Both the position numbers and the translations under genes were made by a program. A stretch of 64,000 nt of DNA. Source: Thalassotalea fonticola (GTDB lineage: Bacteria > Pseudomonadota > Gammaproteobacteria > Enterobacterales > Alteromonadaceae). The stretch covers positions 434,001 through 498,000 of the forward strand of contig NZ_CP136600.1 of assembly GCF_032911225.1 (NCBI RefSeq), written 5' to 3'. Shown here one piece after another: positions 37,801 through 46,346 of the stretch; position 1 is the first letter of the stretch, and the number at the start of each line of letters is the position of its first letter. The notes beneath the pieces were generated by a model. That model had not been told where the DNA came from, searched no databases, and was given only the letters and a program-made list of their open reading frames with translations.

Positions 37801-40095
37801 GCGGCGAAAGTTTTCCGCGGTTTCGTCCATCACTAAACCAGAATCGATAGCACGTGCCACATTTATCAAACCATGACCGGCACGATAAGGTCCGGCAACA
37901 ACTACTTCATCATAATATGGGTGTTGCATTTTAATGGCTTTTGAATCAGCACTCATCTGTAACGCCGATTGTACTTCTGAGGCACTCCATTCAGGGTGTG
38001 CTTGTCGTACTAAAGTCATTACCCCGGCAACATGCGGGCTCGCCATTGACGTACCACTGATGCGGTTCCAGTCACGGGTATCAGAAAATTCTTCGAAAGG
38101 GTTTTCTTCCGTCCAAGCAGCAAAAATATCAACCCCAGGTGCAGCAATACCCGGCGAGAATAATTCATCAACGGTAGATGATGGTCCACGCGATGAGAAT
38201 ACCGCTAACCAATCAGCGTCTTCATCGTTTATTTCACGAGAAACTTCAGATGCGGTAATGGTACCGGTTAATCCTGTTCCTGATGCAAGCCAAGGTTTTA
38301 ACGCTTTAATTTTCCAACTTGGGCCTTCCCATTGAGCATTACTAATATGAATGCCTGGTATCACATAAGGGTCGTCATTAACCTGGTCGCCTTCAAGCGA
38401 TGTATTGTAAAGCACAAAGGCTCCGCCGCCACCGAGCTGTACGTTCACTGCTTTTTGGAAGCGGGCAATATCACCACGTTCACAAACCACAATTTGATTG
38501 GCACTAAAAGTATCGGCAGCAAATGGGCTATTACAACGGGCATCACCGTAATCGGCGGCTAATACAAACTCACCGGTAAATTCGCCGGAAATTCCGGCTC
38601 CCTTTAAGGTTAGTGGCGTTAATGCGCTGTCTCCGCCGTTAAAGTTGGCTAACTCTTTACCATCAATTTTAATCGAGCGAGCGTGTGTGGTTGCGGCTAC
38701 GTTTAATACCCAGGGTGATGTATGATCAACCGTGTATAACGAGTCAGTACCATAAGCCGCTCCCGAGTTACCGGCAGATAATGCTACGGCAACACCAGCT
38801 TCGCGTGCCGATAAAAATGCCATTTCAAACGCATTATCCCAAGGGAAGCTTTCACCACCACCAATCGACATATTAATAACATCGACACCATCTTTTATTG
38901 CTTGTTCTATGGCAAACAGCATGGCTTCACCGCCACAGCCGCCGGTAGGCATACACACTTGATAAGAAATAATGTTGGCTCTTGGGGCAACACCAGACAC
39001 TTTGGGCATTTTTACACCAACGGGTTGGCCGTGACCATCACCAACTAAATCAGGCAACAAGTCGTCTACTTCGTATAATGTGTTTCCGGCAACGGTACTT
39101 GCTACATGCGAGCCATGGCCATTAAAGTCTTCACCAAATTCAGGCGCTAAACGCTCCGCCGGAGTCCAGTCATTTGGCGGTATCGAAAAGAATGTATCGG
39201 TAACCGTTGGATGCGTGTAAACACCAATTAACTTGTCGTTACAGCGCTCGGCAAAGTCGTCTGTTGCACAATCTCCGAGGAAATTTCCTGAGCCTAACGG
39301 GTTGGTATGTTCATAACCATCGCCATCTACCGGCGCAAAAGAAGGATGTTGAGTGTTAATGCCAGTATCTATGATACCCACTAACATGCCTTCACCCTTG
39401 TAACTGCCACCTTCAGTGGTGCCTGAGCCATTCCATACACCACCTGCACCTACATGTTCAGGGCCTACGTCAGAGTGTAACTGATACACTTTCGAGCGTT
39501 GTACGTAGGCCACTTCCGACATTTCGGCTAATTTCAGCGCTTGTGCCTGTGTAACATTTACCGTTATGGCATTAATTGCGGTGGTAAATTGTTGACGAAC
39601 ATCAAGGGGTAAGCCTTTGTTCGTTGCTTTGTCTACAAAGTGTTGTTGTTTATTTAACAAGTGCTTGGTGTAAGCATCAACAGCAGCTTGAGGTGCGCCA
39701 ACCGCTTTTGAAGCAGAAAATAATTTTACATTATTACTTTTTCTGTTGCTAAGAACGCTGGCTTTGGTTGCTTGTAAACCGGTAATGTTACCGTCATAAG
39801 TAGCTACCGGTTGATCGAGTAACCGTACTATGTAGGTATGTGCACCGGTTAAGTCTTTCTCGAGTTTTATTTTGTCGCTAACCGATTTTGGTGTGAATTG
39901 AACATTACTTAAAGAGCCGTGGCGTAACGGTGAAAGAAATTCACTGTTAGTTTGTGCGGCCAGTTGTTTTTGCAAATTATGCAGTTTCATCATGTCAACA
40001 GCTTGTGGTAAAGAGCCACTAGCTTGAACATTGGCAGCAATGCTTGCGGCATATAATGCCGAGGTGATTGCTAATATCGTTGTTTTAATTTTCAC
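34870..40095 (-). CDS. Very large S8 subtilisin-like protease with GlyGly-CTERM tail
   Basis: 1741 residues. Signal peptide (1-26), I9-like propeptide (about 80-205), and a subtilisin domain with the triad Asp243 (VGIIDTGINT), His327 (FNGHGSHVAS) and Ser683 (SGTSMASPHVAG). A PA domain is inserted between His and Ser (about 500-610). Long beta-sandwich regions follow, then two 36-residue units with NFDATANTDDGSCTY and NFVASANSDDGSCTY. The tail SSGGSMGWLALTLL followed by LRRKK is a GlyGly-CTERM sorting signal, which a rhombosortase cleaves after export through type II secretion. So it is a surface or secreted protease, likely for nutrient capture. Monocistronic. Confidence 0.93.
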   Translation of the reverse strand: MKIKTTILAITSALYAASIAANVQASGSLPQAVDMMKLHNLQKQLAAQTNSEFLSPLRHGSLSNVQFTPKSVSDKIKLEKDLTGAHTYIVRLLDQPVATYDGNITGLQATKASVLSNRKSNNVKLFSASKAVGAPQAAVDAYTKHLLNKQQHFVDKATNKGLPLDVRQQFTTAINAITVNVTQAQALKLAEMSEVAYVQRSKVYQLHSDVGPEHVGAGGVWNGSGTTEGGSYKGEGMLVGIIDTGINTQHPSFAPVDGDGYEHTNPLGSGNFLGDCATDDFAERCNDKLIGVYTHPTVTDTFFSIPPNDWTPAERLAPEFGEDFNGHGSHVASTVAGNTLYEVDDLLPDLVGDGHGQPVGVKMPKVSGVAPRANIISYQVCMPTGGCGGEAMLFAIEQAIKDGVDVINMSIGGGESFPWDNAFEMAFLSAREAGVAVALSAGNSGAAYGTDSLYTVDHTSPWVLNVAATTHARSIKIDGKELANFNGGDSALTPLTLKGAGISGEFTGEFVLAADYGDARCNSPFAADTFSANQIVVCERGDIARFQKAVNVQLGGGGAFVLYNTSLEGDQVNDDPYVIPGIHISNAQWEGPSWKIKALKPWLASGTGLTGTITASEVSREINDEDADWLAVFSSRGPSSTVDELFSPGIAAPGVDIFAAWTEENPFEEFSDTRDWNRISGTSMASPHVAGVMTLVRQAHPEWSASEVQSALQMSADSKAIKMQHPYYDEVVVAGPYRAGHGLINVARAIDSGLVMDETAENFRRANPHNGGRVRDLNLPQLINRDCGRVCSWTRTVKATQDGTWNVNVEKLQQNHMSYDWTLDPTAKMTVLPSTFTLKAGESITLTINSSFNEVDSAWYDGTIHADQGEIQFIAEDEAMPMAIWPYSSLYTGKTLPNTVNIMATDDNASAFVANVPFGVPAAAINAVAYAPVQLSNDELALSRQGFNDQLFNVAGYFNIQDDAELNTVKADFIATIPVTVAENSAIFTAELTGVSATTSKEFSTNSYINADIYIVKDFNGDGKLHFTEAICGSFLPQTTKGEFCTIENPEAGDYTIIVANGLMYPWESIDTISVSYGVVSKQVSNEFSFEFNQSADDELTSDMNISWNKELAANSIYHSAIAVQAGDNEQGSLTFIPMKITRGANTVSITASQTDARVGDVVDMSVMVQANRSGSDRMVNLQAQLTDGLTIVPGSINAVEGLTLNENGFSINAEQINSADWATNYELSTNETDAMCRTPWDEYLPEVDGGYIDLRAYGLVPSWGSFFEVNEWGWGNWVHELTIPVLTDSSTTLAPFDNEAYFETNQMVLSSRGWVQLDMGNYNPWDIVPQQIHLELPFTGYSTPPDYLFAPLWNATQDNNWNQSMTLAKYGADSGVTMAYLGDYVLLEWDNAKTHDKGTDLNWNTTFDARDDSYDHQMFMRSNTSNVPGKYEVVMAYNNVDFGTQTGSGSIGVRGYNGPRAGFWPLNGHTGVSAAYNNLDDVIKDGLVICYDIKGPESTAIMVNFKAQVTRAAISTTQSIAINGSVDGTSEITEQADIVVASNINITAIADQSIAENTSLENIMVSYSDSDGGISANTITVTGDNIVAAVNEHTSGSVIAITPETNWHGTTQVTVTVTDNIFGNDLAATKFMLSVVSDDIDLGCIDSTANNFDATANTDDGSCTYPANEEGEGEEQTILGCMDTTATNFVASANSDDGSCTYADPIVEPTEKSSGGSMGWLALTLLPVVLLRRKKLTLAK

Positions 40096-40324
40096 TGGAT
40101 TTCCCCTAGTTATTTTAAGGCTGATAAATAATCAGACGCCTTGATACTAATGCAGGAGATTGAAAAACTCTGGTGGATTCGTGTGCCAATTTGTCGGCGG
40201 AAACCTCGATAAATGTGCGAATTTGTGTGAGCTGTGTTTTAATTTATGATAACAAGGTATTGTTAGCACATTGTTATAGCGCTCTCTAAGTTAGTTTTTA
40301 TGTTGTTTAGTAAGGTACGTATTA

Positions 40325-41170
40325 GTGTTTAGAAGTCATCTGCCACTTGCGGTTATATTTTTAATCTCCAGCTTGCTAGTTAAACCGGTACAAGCTTGCG
40401 AGGTCGACTGTGTTGAACAACATAGTTGGGCCGTTGGTGTTGGTCTGGGAGTAGGTGAGTTCGAAAACCCGCTATTTGACGGCAAAGATCGAAATGTCGT
40501 GGTTTTACCTTCTTTTTATTATTATGGCGAAAAGTTTTATATTGAAAATACTGAACTTGGTTATGTGTTTGTAGAAACCGATGACTGGTTGTTCAAATTT
40601 AAGGGCAAGTTCAATAACGATGGTTTGTATTATAATGATTCAATAGTCGATGACCTAATTGTTGCTGGTGCGTTTGGCCCAGGTAATTTTGAAGAGCCTG
40701 AAGAGTCAGTTTCCAGTGGCGATGTTGACCGAGACTTATCTTATATGGCCGGCATTGCCGGTGATTATTTTGTTTATGATAATTTCAAACTCTCTGTTGG
40801 TGTTTATCATGATGTTAGTGGCGTTCATGATGGCTATTCAATCAGCGCAGGTAGCCAATATGTGTGGCAGCAAGATAATTGGTTTTTGGCGGCAGGTATT
40901 GGCGCTGAATTTTTAGACTCAGATTTAAACCAATACTATTATGGGTTGCGACCTGAGGATGAAACTATCTATGGCAGTTTCAATGTTGGCTCTAATAGCA
41001 ACGTTATCGGAAACTTCTCTTTATCTTACAAGATAAATAAACACTTTTCAGTTATTGGTCGTTACCAGTATAAATGGTTGGGCTCACAGATGACTGTTAG
41101 CCCCTTGGTGGAAGACGATAGTACTTCATTTTTCTTTATTGGCATTAGCAGCCAGTTTGGGTCAAACTAA
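40325..41170 (+). CDS. MipA/OmpV family outer-membrane protein
   Basis: 281 residues with a signal peptide (cleavage after VQA, about residue 24) and alternating beta strands to the end. WAVGVGLGVGEFENPLFDGKD near the mature start and VLPSFYYYGEKFYIENTELG are MipA/OmpV signatures. The last strand FFFIGISSQFG ends near an aromatic, as barrel proteins need. GTG start; AAGGT lies eight bases upstream. The next gene overlaps none but follows in one base. First gene of a four-gene operon with DUF3019, response regulator and kinase. Confidence 0.85.
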   Translation: MFRSHLPLAVIFLISSLLVKPVQACEVDCVEQHSWAVGVGLGVGEFENPLFDGKDRNVVVLPSFYYYGEKFYIENTELGYVFVETDDWLFKFKGKFNNDGLYYNDSIVDDLIVAGAFGPGNFEEPEESVSSGDVDRDLSYMAGIAGDYFVYDNFKLSVGVYHDVSGVHDGYSISAGSQYVWQQDNWFLAAGIGAEFLDSDLNQYYYGLRPEDETIYGSFNVGSNSNVIGNFSLSYKINKHFSVIGRYQYKWLGSQMTVSPLVEDDSTSFFFIGISSQFGSN

Positions 41171-41171
41171 A

Positions 41172-41570
41172 ATGAAGAACTTAGGCCTAATGTCACTTAT
41201 CCTGCTACTGCCATTATTGTTGCTAACACTGGCAAACGCACCAGTACAAGCGGCTGAAGCAAACATATCAATTACCCCACAAAGCTGTATGGCAAAAAGT
41301 GGCTGGTGTGAAACCGAGTTGCAAATAACTTGGCAAATGAGTGAAGAAAGCTCGGTTTGTATTAAAATAGAACACCATAAAAAACGTTATTGTTTTGACA
41401 AAGGGCAAGCGCATAAATTGCGCGTACCAGTAAAAATTGAAGGCCCCATTAAAATAGTTTTGCTGCATGGCACTAGCGAGCATGTATTGGCAACTGAAGT
41501 GTTGAATGTATTTGTTAGTGAATACAAAAAACGCAAAAGGCAGCGCCATGCCTGGAGCATAATATTATGA
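41172..41570 (+). CDS. DUF3019 secreted protein
   Basis: 132 residues with a signal peptide (cleavage after VQA). The mature part ISITPQSCMAKSGWCETELQ and VCIKIEHHKKRYC show the cysteine and strand pattern of DUF3019. Proteins of this family commonly accompany MipA/OmpV and an RstAB-like pair; the function is unknown. Start taken at the ATG one base after the mipA stop; the open frame continues upstream inside it. ATGA overlap with the response regulator. Confidence 0.82.
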   Translation: MKNLGLMSLILLLPLLLLTLANAPVQAAEANISITPQSCMAKSGWCETELQITWQMSEESSVCIKIEHHKKRYCFDKGQAHKLRVPVKIEGPIKIVLLHGTSEHVLATEVLNVFVSEYKKRKRQRHAWSIIL

Positions 41571-42274
41571 GCAATATAAAGCATGTGGTATTGATTGAAG
41601 ACGACACCATGTTAGCCGACTTAACCCAAAGTTTCTTGCAGCAGCACAACTATAAGGTATCGGTATTTAACAGCGGTATTGCCTTTTTAGCGAAAGCAAA
41701 ATCGCTAGCTATCGATATTATTGTGTGCGACATCAATATGCCTGAAATGAACGGTTTTGAGTTGTGTGCAAAAGTGAGAGAAGAATATAACGGTCCCTTT
41801 ATCTTCCTTACCGCCCGTAAAGACGAAGTCGATCATATCTCTGGCCTGGAAATTGGTGCCGATGATTATATCAACAAACCGGTAAAACCCGCATTGTTAT
41901 TAGCCCGCATAAAGGCCACCCTAAGAACACGTGAACGCTTGCAAACTCAAAACCCGCAAAAACGTATCGATCTCCCTGGGGTGGTTATTGATAAAGATAA
42001 GCGCTTATTGGAAGTTGCCGGCAAGCCTGTAACACTTACCTCTGACGATTTGGATTTATTATGGTTTTTAATTCTTCATAAAGATCAAACCTTAAGTCGT
42101 GATGACTTGTTCATGGAAATGATCGGCCGTAAATATGATGGCCAGGACAGAGTGATTGATGGCCGAATTAGTCGCCTTAGAAAAAAATTCAACGCCTTGG
42201 ACAATAACCCTTATGAAATAAAAACGGTATGGCGTTTGGGCTATGTTTTTTCATCCCGTGAAATAGGTCAGTAA
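41567..42274 (+). CDS. OmpR-family response regulator
   Basis: 235 residues: receiver domain with phosphoacceptor Asp55 (CDINMPEMNG), acidic pocket EDD (11-13) and Lys in KPVKPA, then a winged-helix DNA-binding domain (GRISRLRKKF and WRLGYVF). Closest in style to RstA/CpxR-type regulators. It overlaps both neighbours (ATGA before, TAATG after), so regulator, kinase and two envelope proteins form one translational unit and it probably controls its own operon. Confidence 0.92.
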   Translation: MSNIKHVVLIEDDTMLADLTQSFLQQHNYKVSVFNSGIAFLAKAKSLAIDIIVCDINMPEMNGFELCAKVREEYNGPFIFLTARKDEVDHISGLEIGADDYINKPVKPALLLARIKATLRTRERLQTQNPQKRIDLPGVVIDKDKRLLEVAGKPVTLTSDDLDLLWFLILHKDQTLSRDDLFMEMIGRKYDGQDRVIDGRISRLRKKFNALDNNPYEIKTVWRLGYVFSSREIGQ

Positions 42275-43494
42275 TGAAACGTCAGTTTATTAAGCTGTTT
42301 TTACTCATATTAGTAAGCCTGGTATTTATATCCTGGTTGACTGAAAGTTTTATTGAGCGTGAACAAGTTCGCTCAGCATCGATTGATATTAGTTCATTAG
42401 CAGGCATTATTGGCCGCAATTCTGATCAATCACTTAATTTATCAAGTGGTAGGGTGATAGCCATCAGCAAGCTTACCTGGCCAGACGATATTAAAGATAA
42501 ATTGAGCCGTGGCGAAGTTGTCTCACTAAGTAATATTGACAATCAGGTGTTTTATTACTGGTTATTTGCAGGTGATAACCAGCAAGTTGTCGAACTTGGG
42601 CCATTTGCGTTGGAACAAGATGAGAGCAATCTTTATCTTAGCTTAACAGTGCTGTTTTATAGCGTCTTTGCGCTGGTATTATTCATTTGGTTATGGCCAG
42701 TTTTTAGTGACGTGCGACAACTTATTGAATTAACCAATTTATTTTCAAAAAAGCGGCAAAAAATTCGCAGTTCTATTAAATCTACCTCGGTGATGTCGCC
42801 ATTAGCCGACAGTGTTGAGAGTATGTCTCGACAAATTGTTCGGTTTTTATCATTACAACGTTTTCTCGCCAGTTCTATTTCACACGATATCCGTACTCCG
42901 TTAGCTCGCATTGGTTTTTTATTAGCGATGACAAACCCGGAAAATATCAACGAATCAAAAGACAGAATTGAAAAAGAGCTGGACGAAATAGACCGGCTTA
43001 CCGATGATTTTATCGAGCTGGCTAGAATCGAAGAGTTTCATTATCAATTGAACATTCAAGCGCAAAATTTACAACCTTGGCTAGTGGAATTAATAGAAAA
43101 AATACAACATGGCACCACAATTAGTATAAATATTGCCGTAGAAGATGAAGTGTTAATTGCTCACGATGCAAAATTTTTACAACGCGCAGTGCAAAACTTA
43201 CTGGCTAATGCGGTTAAATACGCTGAACAACAAGTAAATGTTACGGTTTGCCAGGTTGAAAAACAATTAGAGATACGAGTTGAAGATGACGGTACCGGCA
43301 TAAATCCTGAAGAACAAGAGCGACTTACCGGCTTGTATGAACGCGGGAAATCGTCAAAAAATGGTGGTAGTGGTTACGGAATTGGTCTGGCATTTGTTAA
43401 TGTAATTACCGAATGGCATGGTGGTAATGTGACCATTAAAAAATCAGCGTTGTTAAATGGCGCCTGTATCTCTGTTTTTTTACCTAACAGTTAA
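42274..43494 (+). CDS. Sensor histidine kinase (RstB-like)
   Basis: 406 residues: N-terminal helix (8-24), periplasmic region of about 100 residues, second helix (about 125-145), HAMP-like linker, then the phosphoacceptor box SSISHDIRTPLARIG and an HATPase domain with N box NLLANAVKYA, G1 VEDDGTGI and G2 GGSGYGIGLAF. A small periplasmic sensor fits envelope stress or antimicrobial peptide detection, but the signal is not known. Last gene of the mipA operon. Confidence 0.92.
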   Translation: MKRQFIKLFLLILVSLVFISWLTESFIEREQVRSASIDISSLAGIIGRNSDQSLNLSSGRVIAISKLTWPDDIKDKLSRGEVVSLSNIDNQVFYYWLFAGDNQQVVELGPFALEQDESNLYLSLTVLFYSVFALVLFIWLWPVFSDVRQLIELTNLFSKKRQKIRSSIKSTSVMSPLADSVESMSRQIVRFLSLQRFLASSISHDIRTPLARIGFLLAMTNPENINESKDRIEKELDEIDRLTDDFIELARIEEFHYQLNIQAQNLQPWLVELIEKIQHGTTISINIAVEDEVLIAHDAKFLQRAVQNLLANAVKYAEQQVNVTVCQVEKQLEIRVEDDGTGINPEEQERLTGLYERGKSSKNGGSGYGIGLAFVNVITEWHGGNVTIKKSALLNGACISVFLPNS

Positions 43495-43584
43495 TATCTA
43501 TTATCTATCCTTATATGGTTAAGGTAACGTTATGCATTGGAATGTGAACAGGCTCATAGGCTCATTATTTTCCAATATTGCAAT

Positions 43585-44856
43585 TCAAGTTTCAGTTTCG
43601 GCTAGCGGCCAAGACATAAATATTTTGGCCCCTTGAATGTCTTGGTTTGCTACGGTTAATTGTCCACCATGGTTGCGAATGATTTCGGCACATAACGATA
43701 AGCCAATGCCTGAACCATGCTTTTTGGTGGTATAAAATGGCGTTAGTACGTTGCTTAAATTGGCAAAGCCGGGACCGTTGTCTGTTAATTCAAGCACTTG
43801 TTCTTGTTGGTGATAATAAGCTTTGAAATTTATTTTAGTCGTTGTATGTTCGCACGCTTCTTGCGAATTTTTTAATAAATTAATCATCACTTGGGTAATT
43901 TGTTCGACGTCGCCGAAGCATTGTTCATTGCCTTTAAAATCTATTTCACAATTACTTTCGTCTATCATCGCAGTCGCTTCAGCTAGCACATCGTGAATAT
44001 TGAACCATTTTATTTTTGGTGGCGGCAATTGGGCAAGCTTGCTGTATTGACCAACAAACGACAGTAGTCGCTCGCTACGCTGATGTATTCTTGTTAACAC
44101 TAAGCGGGTACGTTGTTCATCTAAGTGCTCACTGCCAAGTAAAGTATCTGTCATGGAAGACATCGGAGTTAATGAATTACGCAGCTCGTGGCCCAATACT
44201 CTGATCAGGTTTTGTTGCGTAACGCTTTGATTTTTGTGCAGCAGCTGAGAAATATCCAATGCTGAAAACAGCCAATGTTTCTCGCTTAGGTGCAAGTAAT
44301 TGATGCTTTGGCATTGCCAGTTATCAGCAAATTTGGGGTGGCTTAATTGGCCATTTTCTAAGGTGAAACCCAATTCAGTTGCCTTACTGCCTACTAACAT
44401 CGGCTGTTGTAGTTGCTCATTCATGGCTGAATTTCGATAGGTTAATTTAAGCTGTTGATCGAATAAACAAACAGGCACCGACCATGAATCCAGCATGCCA
44501 GAGAGTAAATGCGACAAGCTGGTACTTTGAGCATTTTGCGTTGATTTTACCAAAGCTAATGCTTCAACTTCATTTTGTAATTCAGTCAGTAAATTGTCTT
44601 TGTGAGATTTTTTTAAATGTAAGTTTTGCTCGCCCTCTTTTAGCATTTGCGTATAGGTAGTGAGCTGCATGATACTTTGACACCAAAACCAATAACAACG
44701 CCACGCCAGCCAAATAAGAGGGTGCATGACGACAAATAAGGTGGTACTTATCGCCAATAAACTCCAGTTTAAACTTAGCGTTAATGCCGCAATAAGCGCC
44801 ATAATTACGACAACGATTGAGCTTAGGCCCGTAATAAGCCATTTTTCATGATTCAT
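43585..44856 (-). CDS. NtrY-like sensor histidine kinase of the exporter operon
   Basis: 423 residues: two N-terminal membrane helices (about 8-55), a PAS-like segment (about 115-200), then VLGHELRNSLTPMSSM (His box) and an HATPase domain (MINLLKNSQEA, LTDNGPGF, GSGIGLSLCAEII). The HELRNSLTPM box is the NtrY/PgtB type that partners NtrC-family activators. It starts five bases after the activator gene's stop. The short periplasmic loop means the signal is likely sensed in the membrane or cytoplasm. Confidence 0.9.
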   Translation of the reverse strand: MNHEKWLITGLSSIVVVIMALIAALTLSLNWSLLAISTTLFVVMHPLIWLAWRCYWFWCQSIMQLTTYTQMLKEGEQNLHLKKSHKDNLLTELQNEVEALALVKSTQNAQSTSLSHLLSGMLDSWSVPVCLFDQQLKLTYRNSAMNEQLQQPMLVGSKATELGFTLENGQLSHPKFADNWQCQSINYLHLSEKHWLFSALDISQLLHKNQSVTQQNLIRVLGHELRNSLTPMSSMTDTLLGSEHLDEQRTRLVLTRIHQRSERLLSFVGQYSKLAQLPPPKIKWFNIHDVLAEATAMIDESNCEIDFKGNEQCFGDVEQITQVMINLLKNSQEACEHTTTKINFKAYYHQQEQVLELTDNGPGFANLSNVLTPFYTTKKHGSGIGLSLCAEIIRNHGGQLTVANQDIQGAKIFMSWPLAETET

Positions 44857-44861
44857 TAATA

Positions 44862-46259
44862 TTACTCATAGTGAATATTAAATTTTTCCAGGCGTCGGTA
44901 TAAGGCATTTCGCGATATATCGAGTATTTTTGCGGCTTCTATTACTTGCCCATTTGTTACTTGCATCGCCTTTTCTATAAGTTGCTGCTCAGCTTGTTCA
45001 AGGGGTTGTAGGGTAACTCCTGTACTTTCGATATCGGTTGTATCTAGGAGGAGTTGTTGTATGCCTATTTCTGTCGTTGTTGCTAATAGTACGGCACGCT
45101 CAATCACATGGCTCAGCTCTCTGATATTGCCGGGCCAGCTATGCTGCTGCAGTTTTTTTAATGCGCCTGAGCTAAGTGTTAAGCTTGATTTTTGATACTT
45201 TTGGCCAAAGTGCTGGAGAAAGTTTTCACTCAATGGTTGCATGTCAGCTAATCGTTCACGCAGTGGCGGCATGGTGATCACTAAGGTGTTTAACCGGTAC
45301 AACAAATCTTGGCGGAACTCGCCATCTTTAAGTAGTTGATTTAAATTGGCATTGGTCGCACTAATTAACCTGACGTTAGCGTGCTCTGTCTGGCTTGACC
45401 CCAATATTTCATAATGACCTGTTTCCAGTACTCTTAATAATTTCGGTTGTAGGTTTAATGGTAATGAGCCAATTTCATCGAGAAACAAGCTGCCTTGCTC
45501 GGCCAATTGAAAGCGGCCAACCCGGTGTTGTTTGGCATCGGTAAAGGCGCCTTTTTGATGACCAAATAATTCACTTTCAAACAGGTTATCTGGAATGGCA
45601 GCCATATTTACCGCAATAAACGGATTATCTTCTCGGCTTGATAATTGATGAATGCGTTCGGCTAACAAAGATTTTCCGGTGCCGTTTTCACCCAAAATAA
45701 GAACATTGGCGTCGGTTGGTGCTATTTGCATCACTAACTGCTCGATAGCTTGCATTGCTGCTGATTCTGCTATCCAATTTTTATTTTGTAGTTTGCTCTG
45801 TGGCTTACTGCTTAAAAGTTGTCGATAACCTTGGTGTTCTTGTTTTAAACGATTATGACTTAACTGCTGGCTAATACTGTTTAGTAGCTTTGCTTTATTC
45901 CAAGGTTTTTCGATAAAATCGCAGGCACCTTGTTGTAAGCCTTTTACCGCTAATTCTATGCTGCCCCAAGCGGTCATTAATATAACCGGAATATTACTTT
46001 GTTGCAGTTGTTTTAAAATGTCCAGACCTTCTTGGCCGCTGGTTGTGTCGCGACTAAAGTTCATATCAAGTAGCACCAAATCGGGCTTTTGTCGTTGAGT
46101 TTGTAACACCACTTGTTTGGCATCACTGGCTTCAATGACTTTAAAACCATTGGCACTAAGTAATAAGTCTAGTGCTAAACGAATATCTTCATCGTCATCG
46201 GCAATTAATACGGTGGCGTTGTTGGCATTGCTTCGAGTGTTGTTGTTGGCAGTATTCAA
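44862..46259 (-). CDS. Sigma-54-dependent NtrC-family response regulator
   Basis: 465 residues: receiver (Asp65 in LVLLDMNFSRD), AAA+ domain with Walker A LGENGTGKS and Walker B GSLFLDEIGSLP, the sigma-54 contact loop GAFTDA, arginine-finger region and a Fis-type HTH (EAAKILDISRNALYRRLEKF). The contact loop reads GAFTDA in place of GAFTGA, a substitution seen in a number of this group. It should activate a -24/-12 promoter; a candidate lies in front of this same operon at 50879. Confidence 0.92.
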   Translation of the reverse strand: MNTANNNTRSNANNATVLIADDDEDIRLALDLLLSANGFKVIEASDAKQVVLQTQRQKPDLVLLDMNFSRDTTSGQEGLDILKQLQQSNIPVILMTAWGSIELAVKGLQQGACDFIEKPWNKAKLLNSISQQLSHNRLKQEHQGYRQLLSSKPQSKLQNKNWIAESAAMQAIEQLVMQIAPTDANVLILGENGTGKSLLAERIHQLSSREDNPFIAVNMAAIPDNLFESELFGHQKGAFTDAKQHRVGRFQLAEQGSLFLDEIGSLPLNLQPKLLRVLETGHYEILGSSQTEHANVRLISATNANLNQLLKDGEFRQDLLYRLNTLVITMPPLRERLADMQPLSENFLQHFGQKYQKSSLTLSSGALKKLQQHSWPGNIRELSHVIERAVLLATTTEIGIQQLLLDTTDIESTGVTLQPLEQAEQQLIEKAMQVTNGQVIEAAKILDISRNALYRRLEKFNIHYE

Positions 46260-46279
46260 AAAAAGTCCTATAAAATGAA

Positions 46280-46314
46280 AGGGCTAACACCGGTTTACAC
46301 TTGGTGATAGCCCT
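46280..46314 (-). terminator. Imperfect hairpin between permease and activator genes
   Basis: AGGGCTA/TAGCCCT outer stem with inner CACC/GGTG and one mismatch, in the 87-base gap. Only short T runs follow, so attenuation or RNA processing is as likely as termination. Confidence 0.4.
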
Positions 46315-46346
46315 GAGTTTACTTTATTGTTTGGCGTTATACCAAT

